A DNA stretch of 64,000 nt from Polychytrium aggregatum (lineage: Eukaryota; Chytridiomycota; Chytridiomycetes; Polychytriales): NCBI RefSeq assembly GCF_025602895.1, contig NW_026516258.1, forward strand, positions 186,001 to 250,000, given 5' to 3'. The notes beneath the pieces are model-generated. The model was not told where the DNA came from and did no database searches. It was given only the letters and a program-made list of their open reading frames with translations. Below are positions 56,548-64,000 of this stretch, piece after piece (the stretch's first letter is position 1; each line of letters starts with the position of its first letter). The translations under genes were made by a program, and so were the position numbers.

Positions 56548-59500
56548 GAAGCAAGCGTCGATGGTAAGGAGCATGAGGTAAGTGTCGAACGCATGGCTAT
56601 GTGTGGAATGATCAATGTAGTCGGTGGTGGATCGCACTCTGTCAAACCCGCCTCTTCTAAGGGCACATCTGGCTCCCAGATGTCTTTGACAGAGCTCCCG
56701 ATCTCCACACCACCTGCGAACTTGGTCATCTGCTCGAACCATGCTGCCGACACTGATCTCTGCTCCGAGCCTTCTTCGTGCGTCTCGTCGAATTCTTCGT
56801 CTTCTCCCGTTTTCTCCGCTTCTCTTGTTCTCCCTTCTGGTCGCTCCCTCTCTTGCCAACTTCTCGTCGATTCTGGTGCCTCCGGCAACTTCATCGACGA
56901 GAGCTTTGTTGACCGCTTCTCGGTCCCCCTCGTTTCCAAATCCACTCCCCTCCCTGTCCAAGGTGTCGATGGCCAGCCACTTTCTTCCGGCCCCATCACT
57001 TTTGAGACGGAACCCCTCAAGATTGTTCTTGGGGACTACACTCAACACCTTTCCTTTGATGTCATTAAGTCTCCCCACCAACCTGTTATCCTTGGCTATC
57101 CCTGGCTGCAGTCCATCGAACCTAGGTTCCACTGGGCTCGTGGACTCCTTTGCCTTCCCCGTCCTGCAAACCACATCCTCAAGGTTGTGGATGCCTCTTC
57201 CCTCCCTTCCGTTTCTTCCGTTTCTCCTTCTCCCCTTCCTCTTGTTGGCGACACACCCAATGTTTTCCCTCGTGCCTCTACCGACACCACTGTGGTGCTC
57301 GCTTCTTCGCCTCGCACCGTTTGTACTCGCGAAGATGATCAGAATAAAGTGATCGCTCAACGTTATTCTGATTGTGTTCCGAGTGAGGTGCCCTGTTCCT
57401 GTGCTGCTCGTCCTGGTCCCTCCGGTCTCGTCTCCGTCCGTCCTGGTCTCCCCGGTCCCGTTGCTCCCAGCCCCGCTCCTGTCCGTGTCCAAGCGATCAG
57501 GTACAAGTCGTTGGAGCAGTCCGTCCTCGACACACAGTCTAGCCCCGACCCCCTGACTGTGTTCCAAGTCCTCGTCCTTCCTGCCACCGATCCGGATCCG
57601 ACGCCCCTCTCGACGTCGATCCCCGAGGAGTACAAGTCGTTTGGCTCAGTCTTCTCGAAGCAGGAAGCCGATTCGTTGCCCCCGCACCGGACGTACGACT
57701 GCCCGATCGACCTGGAGCCCGGCAAGACCCCCAAGTTCGGACCGCTCTACTCCCTGTCAGAGCCCGAACTCAAGGCCCTTCGTGAATACCTCGACGACAA
57801 CCTCGTCAAAGGGTTCATCCGTCCTTCGTCCTCTCCCGCCGGTTCTCCGATCCTTTTCGTCAAGAAGAAGGACGGCTCTCTGCGTCTCTGCGTGGACTAT
57901 CGCGCATTGAACACGATCACGGTCAAGAATCGTTACCCCTTACCGTTGATCAATGAGATGCTGGACCGAGTCCGGGACGCGAAGGTGTTCACGAAGCTGG
58001 ACCTCCGCGGGGCCTACAACCTGCTGCGTATCCGCGCAGGCGACGAGTGGAAGACGGCCTTTCGCACTCGTTACGGCCAGTTCGAGTACTTGGTGATGCC
58101 CTTTGGACTCACCAATGCTCCGGCCACCTTCCAGCACTTCATCAACGATGTCCTTCGTGATGAACTGGACAACTTTGCGATTGCCTACCTTGACGACATT
58201 TTGATTTACAGCGCTGACCCCACTCAGCATGCAAATCACGTCAAGCAGGTCCTGGCCAAGCTCCAGGCTGCAAAGTTGTACTGCAAGCTGGAGAAGTGCG
58301 AGTTCTCCAAGGACAAGGTCTCATTCCTCGGCTACGTCATCTCGCCCAAGGGTATCGAGATGGAACGAGCAAAGCTCTCCGCCATTGTCGACTGGCCCGT
58401 CCCCCGCAATGTCTCCGACCTTCGCTCCTTCATTGGGTTCTCGAACTTTTACCGTCGCTTCATTGACGGATATGCCAAGATCGCCGGTCCGCTCACGCTC
58501 CTGTTCAAGAAGTCCCAGGTCTTCCGCTGGTCCCCCGACGCCCACAAGGCTTTCCAGTCCCTCAAGGAAGCCTTCGTCTCCGAGCCCGTCCTTGCGCACC
58601 CCGACCCATCCAAGCCCTTTGTCGTGGAGTCTGATGCCTCAGACTTTGCGATCGGATGCGTCCTGTCCCAGCGCGGCTCCGATGGCCACCTGCACCCGTG
58701 CTCCTTCCACTCCCGCACGCTCATGGATGCTGAACGCAACTACAGCATCTATGAGAAGGAGCTCTTGGCCATCAAGGAGGCTTTCGAGGTCTGGCGACAC
58801 TACCTCGAAGGTGCCCAACACCCAGTCCAAGTCCTTACCGACCACAAGAACTTGGAATACCTGGCGTCGGCCCGCATCCTCAACCAGCGACACGCCCGGT
58901 GGTCGCAGTTCCTGTCTCGGTTCGACCTCCGGATCCAGTACCTCCCCGGTCCAAAGAACGGCAAGGCCGACGCTCTCTCCCGCCGCCCGGACTACGTCCC
59001 TCCGTCCGCACCTGTGTCCAAGGAGCCTCCCCCGTTGCTGCCACCTTCGTCGTTCGCCTGTGCCGTCCGTCGCTCCTCGGATGCAAGTTCCACTCGCCCT
59101 GTGGACTTGCTCAAGCTCATTGCCGAGGAGCAACCCAAGGACCCGTCCCTGGACCAGCTCCGCAACGATCCCAAGTATGTCCTGAAGGATGGTCTCCTCA
59201 CCTTCATGGACAAGATCGTTGTGCCCGAGTCGTGTCGAGTCCCCGTCCTCAAGTCATGCCACGATCCTGTCGCTGTTGGACATCCTGGCATTCGGCGGAC
59301 TCGGGCACTGATCTCGAGGCAGTTCTGGTGGCCCTCAATCCGCAAGGATGTCCAGGCTTATGTCTCGACGTGCGACACTTGTGCACGCTCGAAAGTCCCT
59401 CGACATAAGCCGTTTGGATACTTGCAGCCCCTCCCGACGGCATCGCGACCCTGGTCTCTGGTGACGATGGACTTTATCACCGACCTCCCCGAGTCCAACG

Positions 59501-60552
59501 GCAAGACTTGCATCTTTGTCGTCGTCGATAGCCTGACCAAGATGGCCCACTTCCTTCCCTGTCGGTCCCTCCCAAGTGCCGAGGAAACAGCGTCGCTGTT
59601 CCTCGACAACATCTTCCGTCTCCACGGTCTCCCGGACAACATCGTCTCGGACCGAGGAAGCCAGTTCACCTCGCGGTTCTGGCAGGCCCTGTGCTCAGAA
59701 CTCGGCATCAAGACCAGTCTGTCCACGGCGTTCCACCCCCAAACCGATGGACAGACTGAGCGGGTCAACCAAGTCATCAACCAGCATCTCCGCTGCTACA
59801 CCTCGTACCAGCAGGATGACTGGGCGATGCTGCTCCCGCTCGCCGAGTTCTCATACAACAACCTCGAGCACACCTCGACCAAGGCCTCCCCGTTCCTGGC
59901 GACTTACGGCTTCAACCCTCGATTCGAGTCTCCGGTCCTTCCTTCCAGCCTCGATGTCCCCTCCGCGACCGACCGAGTCGAACACCTTCAGCACAACTTG
60001 GCGTTGCTGAAGGAGAACCTCGAGAAGGCCAAGGCGGACTACAAGCGCTTTGCGGATGCCCACAAGTCCGACGCTCCCAAGTTCGCTCCTGGCGATCAAG
60101 TCTGGGTCCTAACACGCAACATCAAGACCACCCGTCCAAGCAAGAAGTTGGACTACCAGCGCATCGGACCCTACAAGATCGTCGAAGCCATCGGTTCCCT
60201 CGCCTTCCGCCTCGACCTTCCCAAGGATCTCAAGATCCATCCGGTGTTCCATGTCTCCCTCCTTGAGCCCCACAAGTCGAACACCCTCCCCGGCCGCATC
60301 CAAGACCCTCCTCCGCCAGTCCGCGTCGACGACCACTTGGAGTATGAAGTCCAGGAGATCCTCGACTCCAAGCTGGTCCGCGGTAAGTTGAGCTATTTCG
60401 TTGATTGGAAGGGCTACTCGACTGATCATCGCAGCTGGGAGCCCGCCAACTACGTTAACGCTCCCGACAAGATAGCCGACTTCCACCGCCGGTACCCCGA
60501 CAAGCCTGGACTTATTGTTCGCAGGAGTGGCCGTAGTTTGGGGAGGGGATGA
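56491..60552 (+). CDS. pol: Element D Pol (protease, RT, RNase H, integrase, chromodomain)
   Basis: Open in the -1 frame for about 1353 codons to TGA at 60552. Protease VDSGASGNFID near 56870; RT LRLCVDYRALN and AYLDDILIYS; RNase H VESDASDFAIG; integrase GHPGIRRTR with CDTCARS, TMDFITDLP, IVSDRGSQFTS and HPQTDGQTER; chromodomain EVQEILDSKLVRGKLSYFVDW with SWEPAN. Strongly C-biased at third positions compared with element A. Confidence 0.95.
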   Translation, partial: RPGPDLSGGLDLEPSPLPPEASVDGKEHEVSVERMAMCGMINVVGGGSHSVKPASSKGTSGSQMSLTELPISTPPANLVICSNHAADTDLCSEPSSCVSSNSSSSPVFSASLVLPSGRSLSCQLLVDSGASGNFIDESFVDRFSVPLVSKSTPLPVQGVDGQPLSSGPITFETEPLKIVLGDYTQHLSFDVIKSPHQPVILGYPWLQSIEPRFHWARGLLCLPRPANHILKVVDASSLPSVSSVSPSPLPLVGDTPNVFPRASTDTTVVLASSPRTVCTREDDQNKVIAQRYSDCVPSEVPCSCAARPGPSGLVSVRPGLPGPVAPSPAPVRVQAIRYKSLEQSVLDTQSSPDPLTVFQVLVLPATDPDPTPLSTSIPEEYKSFGSVFSKQEADSLPPHRTYDCPIDLEPGKTPKFGPLYSLSEPELKALREYLDDNLVKGFIRPSSSPAGSPILFVKKKDGSLRLCVDYRALNTITVKNRYPLPLINEMLDRVRDAKVFTKLDLRGAYNLLRIRAGDEWKTAFRTRYGQFEYLVMPFGLTNAPATFQHFINDVLRDELDNFAIAYLDDILIYSADPTQHANHVKQVLAKLQAAKLYCKLEKCEFSKDKVSFLGYVISPKGIEMERAKLSAIVDWPVPRNVSDLRSFIGFSNFYRRFIDGYAKIAGPLTLLFKKSQVFRWSPDAHKAFQSLKEAFVSEPVLAHPDPSKPFVVESDASDFAIGCVLSQRGSDGHLHPCSFHSRTLMDAERNYSIYEKELLAIKEAFEVWRHYLEGAQHPVQVLTDHKNLEYLASARILNQRHARWSQFLSRFDLRIQYLPGPKNGKADALSRRPDYVPPSAPVSKEPPPLLPPSSFACAVRRSSDASSTRPVDLLKLIAEEQPKDPSLDQLRNDPKYVLKDGLLTFMDKIVVPESCRVPVLKSCHDPVAVGHPGIRRTRALISRQFWWPSIRKDVQAYVSTCDTCARSKVPRHKPFGYLQPLPTASRPWSLVTMDFITDLPESNGKTCIFVVVDSLTKMAHFLPCRSLPSAEETASLFLDNIFRLHGLPDNIVSDRGSQFTSRFWQALCSELGIKTSLSTAFHPQTDGQTERVNQVINQHLRCYTSYQQDDWAMLLPLAEFSYNNLEHTSTKASPFLATYGFNPRFESPVLPSSLDVPSATDRVEHLQHNLALLKENLEKAKADYKRFADAHKSDAPKFAPGDQVWVLTRNIKTTRPSKKLDYQRIGPYKIVEAIGSLAFRLDLPKDLKIHPVFHVSLLEPHKSNTLPGRIQDPPPPVRVDDHLEYEVQEILDSKLVRGKLSYFVDWKGYSTDHRSWEPANYVNAPDKIADFHRRYPDKPGLIVRRSGRSLGRG

Positions 60553-60937
60553 TGTGATGATCATGCACGTTGGGAACACGTGTGGACTGCTGCGCGTGAT
60601 GCACCGTGAGTCATGTTTGTTTGTCTTGGCGTGTATTCCCTGATTGGCTGGCGCCGATGACTCTTACTTCGCCTCCGACTGCGCTGTGCTTCGCCCCTCT
60701 CTCTAGCAGCTCCGCCTCCCTCGCACCCCCATCTCGTCCCTCGTTTGTCGCTCCACCCCTCTCGCCCACTTTCGCCCTTCGGTTTCCCTCTTGGCTATAA
60801 AGCCCCTCCTTTCTTGCACCCATTTTGTATCTGCAGTTCGAACAACACTTGTTGTTATCTGATAAGTCGTAATATAGCTTATCGTTGTTCGCCAAGCACC
60901 TGGTCGTCCAGTGTCGTTGCTTGTCGTGGTCCTCACA
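60553..60937 (+). repeat. Element D 3' LTR
   Basis: 385 bases, starting directly after the pol stop. The purine tract GGGGAGGGGATGA overlaps the end of pol. Confidence 0.95.
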
Positions 60938-60942
60938 ACGCC

Positions 60943-61716
60943 ATCCTCGAGCAGTACCTCCGCTGCTTCATCAACTTCCAGCAAGACGACTGGGCCCAGC
61001 TTCTCCCTCACGCCGAGTTCACCTACAACAACACCTCTCAAGCAACCCTCGGCTGCTCCCCCTTCTTTGCCTACACCGGCTACCACCCTCGTTTTTCCGT
61101 CGCCCTTCCCCGCACCACCAAGAATGCCTCCGTCGCCGACGATCAAGCCCGAGCCATTCACTCCCTCCACGATGAACTCAAGTTCAACATCGCCCTTGCC
61201 CAGGACTCCCAAGCCAAGTTCTACGACCCCGGCCACTCCCCTTCCCCTCCGTTCAAGATTGGAGACCGAGTTTGGCTCTCCGCCAAGAACATCAAGACCC
61301 AGCGACCCACGGCCAAGCTCGACCACACCAAGCTTGGGCCGTTCAAGATCGTCGCTCAAGTCGGTTCCCGCGCTTTCAAGTTGGACTTGCCCTCGTCCAT
61401 GCGCATCCATCCGGTGTTCCACGTCTCCCTCCTCGAGCCTGCCGCCGATGACAAGATCCCAGGTCGAATCATCCCGCCCCCTCCACCCATCCAAGTCGAC
61501 GGCCACGACGAATGGGAAGTCGAACAGATCCTGGACTCCAGGCTGTTCCGAGGTAAGCTCCAGTATCTTGTGCACTGGCGTGGCTACACGGTGATGGATT
61601 GCACCTGGGAGCCCGCCAGCAATCTTGCACATTGTCCGGAGCCTGTCGCAGCCTACCACTCCTCTCATCCCTCGAAGCCTGGCCCTCTCGGAGCTCGGGC
61701 CTTGAGAGGGGGGTAG
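60943..61716 (+). pseudogene. pol: Element F Pol, part 2 (integrase C-terminus and chromodomain)
   Basis: 258 codons continuing the frame broken at 55020. Starts ILEQYLRCFINFQ and runs through the integrase tail (GPFKIV, HPVFHVSLLEP) and a chromodomain (EQILDSRLFRGKLQYLVHW, TWEPAS) to TAG 61716, directly before the 3' LTR. Separated from its 5' part by element D. Confidence 0.95.
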
Positions 61717-62297
61717 TGTCATGAACACCCTCTGCCTTTGCCCTCTTCCTTCCTTTGCCTTTGCCCTTTCCTTTCTGTTTGCCTGCCTTAGCGCTTTCCC
61801 TTCCTTCTGTTTGTTTGTTTCCCGCGCTGTGCTGCCTTGTTGTCTTCCCGCCAGCACGCGCGCTGTCTGTGTTCCGTTCCCGCTTCCTTGCTGTTGGTCG
61901 TGGGTTACGCCCACGACGCCGCCTCGACGCCGCCTGACGCCTTGGCGCCGCCATGCCGCCGCCACTGACGCCCGCTGACTCACGGATCCCGAGTCACGGC
62001 CGCCACCTGCTTCGCTCGCTGCTTCGCCCTCCCCGCCGCTGCTTCGCTCCTGCCCCCTCGCTCTGCAACGTCGATCCTTGGCGCTCGCATAAATAGCCCT
62101 CCGACCAGCCTCTGTCTTTTGCCTTCGTCTTGCCACTTTGTATTTTTAGTATCCTAAGCCTTGGATCTAGAATAAAACTTTGGCTTCACACTTGACACTC
62201 TGTGTCCCAGTCCAGTCCCCGCTCCTCTCCCTACGTTCGAGTCTTGCATTAGGACTCTTGCGCGCTTCCCTGCTTGCCCCGTTGTCCAGTCTTGACA
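61717..62297 (+). repeat. Element F 3' LTR
   Basis: 581 bases, no difference noticed from the 5' copy. The purine tract GAGAGGGGGGTAG overlaps the pol end. Confidence 0.95.
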
Positions 62298-62302
62298 AGC
62301 AG

Positions 62303-62913
62303 CATGGTTCGCTCCGGTGCTGGAGCGCAACGACGCCATGGTGCTGGACAACTTCGAGGAGTTTGTCCGCCGCCTCGACGCCTCGTTCGGTGACCCCGAT
62401 CGAACCAAGTCAGCCGAGAGAGCCCTAGACACGCTCACCCAAGGGACCCGATCGGCCGCCAGCTACATCGCCGAGTTCCGTCGCCTCGCAGTCGACACGG
62501 ACTGGAACGACGCGGCCCTCCGCTTTGCCCTCCGCCGTGGTCTGCACCCAGAGGTCAAGGACGAGCTCGCCAAGTCCCGAGAGCCGTTCAACCTCGACGA
62601 CCTTGTCGAACACATAATATCGATCGACAACCGCCTGTACGAGCGCCGCCAAGAACAACGTGCAGAGCGCCGCTACCAGCCCGCCCCCCGCGCAAGCTCA
62701 AGATTCCCGACCAACGCCTACGCCTCGGCCGAACCCACTCCAATGGAAGTGGACGCCTTAAAGGCACCTCTTGGCCCGCAGCCCGCAGCGAAGGGTAAGC
62801 TGGCCATCGACGAGCGCGACCGACGTCGTCGCTTGGGCCTCTGCCTCTATTGTGGAGGCAAAGGCCATATCGCAAAGCACTGCCCTGAGAAGCAACAGCA
62901 GGGTTTTCGCTGA
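62303..62913 (+). pseudogene. gag: Element E Gag, part 2 (after element F)
   Basis: Resumes the frame broken at 50033 (AWFAPVLERND after the junction). Holds the rest of the capsid (FGDPDRTKSAERAL) and a knuckle CLYCGGKGHIAKHC. TGA at 62911 follows GGGTTTT. Confidence 0.9.
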
Positions 62914-62947
62914 GTCCGGCGGCTGCATCAGGAGCCCCGCCGGACTC
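62901..62947 (+). promoter_or_regulatory. Element E -1 frameshift signal (slippery site and hairpin)
   Basis: GGGTTTT at 62901-62907 sits as CAG GGT TTT in gag phase. Four bases on, 62912-62922 (GAGTCCGGCGG) pairs perfectly with 62937-62947 (CCGCCGGACTC), an 11-base stem with a 14-base loop. Pol is open in the -1 frame. Confidence 0.8.
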
Positions 62948-64000
62948 CAACAACAAACCTCCTGACCCTACCCATGCAGAGCGTGCACTCATCAGCAGCC
63001 TCTCGAGTGGTACTTCACCAATGTGCTTTGAGATTCCCGTATCTTGCCAATCCCAAGAGTCCCAGTTTACCGCCAAGGCCTTCATCGACTCTGGGGCCCA
63101 GCTGAACTGCATGGATGCTGACTTTGCCCAACGCCACCAAGTTCCACTCCGATGCTTGGACAGCCCCATTGATGGACGGGCCATCGATGGCCAACCACTC
63201 ACATCCGGGGGCATCTCGCACGAGACCTTGCCCCTTGTGATGGACATCGATAGCCACAAGGAAGTCATCACCTTCAAGATCATCAAGTCCCCATACCACC
63301 AAGTTATCCTGGGCTACCCGTGGCTGCAATCCCACGAGCCTTGGATACGTTGGGGCAAGAAGATCATCCGATTCACATCCAGTCATTGCCAAGAGGTGTG
63401 TCGGTCCGAAACCGTATCGCTCCCAACGGAGCCAAGTCAGTCGTTGCCTCCGGACTCTGCACCCTCCGAGCCAGATACCGAGAGCGCACAAGACGCTCCG
63501 AGCGTGCCCACCTTGCCTCATGTGTCGTTCGTCAGCGCCGCGGGCCTCAAGAGAATGCTCAAGCGGGGCCAGCCAGTCCTGATTGGAGCCTTGAGCACCG
63601 CAACTCCGGAAACAGACCTCCCGCTCCCAGACAAATACGAAGACTACAACGATGTGTTCAGCAAGCAACAGGCTGACCACTTGCCCGACCACCGACCGTG
63701 GGACCACCGCGTCGAGCTGGTCGACCCGGACAAGCACCCGGTCCGTGGCCCGGTGTACCCCCTCACAGAGTTGGAGATGCAGGCACTGCAAGACTATGTC
63801 AAGGAGAACCTTGACAAGGAATTCATTCGCCGGAGCACCTCCCCGGTTGCCGCTCCAATTCTGTTCGTGAAGAAGAAATCCGGCGAGCTACGGCTGTGCG
63901 TCGACTACCGCCGTTTGAACCAAGCATGCAAGAAGCAGTTCTACCCACTCCCAAACATTCGAGACCTGTTCAGGAAGATCCGAAGCGCCCGAGTCTTCAC
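62907..64000 (+). CDS. pol: Element E Pol, partial (protease and RT start)
   Basis: Open in the -1 frame from the slip site to the window edge. Protease FIDSGAQLNCMD near 63085, then a spacer, the DHLPDHRPWDHRVEL block, and RT start with ILF-VKKKSGELRLCVDYRRLN. Cut at base 64000 before the catalytic YxDD. Confidence 0.9.

Larger units (their letters stand above)
55021..60937 (+). mobile_element. Element D: complete Ty3/gypsy chromovirus, youngest in the nest
   Basis: 5917 bases with the duplication ACGCC (55016-55020, 60938-60942) inside the integrase of element F. Apparently identical 385-base LTRs (TGTGATGATC to CCTCACA). Closely related to element A in gag, pol, slip site and primer site. 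All frames intact. Confidence 0.97.
50034..62297 (+). mobile_element. Element F: Ty3/gypsy chromovirus, split by element D
   Basis: Sits in the gag of element E with the duplication AGCAG (50029-50033, 62298-62302). 581-base LTRs, apparently identical. Own length without D is about 6.3 kb. Its integrase is split at 55020/60943 by element D. All coding parts are otherwise open. Confidence 0.96.
49286..64000 (+). mobile_element. Element E: Ty3/gypsy element, split by F, runs off the right edge
   Basis: Inserted in the RT of element C. 5' LTR 49286-49522, leader with a microsatellite, gag split at 50033/62303 by element F, pol from 62907 to the edge. Its 3' LTR and the rest of C lie beyond base 64000. 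The expected target duplication is TGGAC (49281-49285). Confidence 0.9.

Noticed and set aside
60703-62136. Minus-strand frame of 477 codons
   Set aside because: Antisense to element F integrase tail and LTR plus the element D LTR; composition follows the sense gene.

Overview
This window looks like a chromosome piece from an early-diverging, probably zoosporic (chytrid-like) fungus. The genes carry many short spliceosomal introns with GT..AG ends, one with a perfect TACTAAC branch point. They include fungal and animal-type cell biology (NDC80, Nup214, Erv46/ERGIC3, MCTS1/Tma20, poly(ADP-ribose) glycohydrolase and a CEP192/SPD-2-like centriole protein). The repeats are chromodomain Ty3/gypsy LTR retrotransposons. 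The species assignment is inference.

Bases 1-38019 are gene-rich. In order: an unrecognised repeat protein cut by the left edge (-); NDC80 (-); an ASH-domain CEP192/SPD-2-like protein (-); a long FG nucleoporin of Nup214/Nup159 type with RanBP2-type zinc fingers (-), divergent from ERGIC3/Erv46 (+); a secreted EXORDIUM-type protein with a Cys-rich tail (-); a nine-exon gene fusing a Rieske [2Fe-2S] domain to a DUF455 ferritin-like domain (-), divergent from a ten-exon PARG gene (+); MCTS1/Tma20 (-); and a tentative Clr2-like silencing protein (-). No tRNA, rRNA or CRISPR was seen.

Bases 38881-64000 are almost entirely LTR retrotransposons. Element A (39526-45600) is complete, with identical 419-bp LTRs and a 5-bp target duplication. 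To its right is a four-level nest. Element C (from 46243) is broken in its reverse transcriptase by element E (from 49286). E is broken in gag by element F (50034-62297). F is broken in integrase by element D (55021-60937). Target-site duplications (AGCAG for F, ACGCC for D) and reading-frame continuity prove the order. E runs off the right edge.

The elements share an expression logic readable from sequence. A, D, E and F place pol in the -1 frame, with a slippery site just before the gag stop and a stem (in A and D a covarying pseudoknot) just after it. All four also have a primer site complementary to a stretch inside their own LTR, as in Tf1/sushi-type self-priming. C differs: one open frame and a tRNA-type primer site.

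The most interesting host locus is the Rieske-DUF455 fusion, which by its ligands looks like an electron-transfer domain joined to a possible di-iron ferritin-like enzyme. The zinc-finger Nup214 and the repeat protein at the left edge come next.
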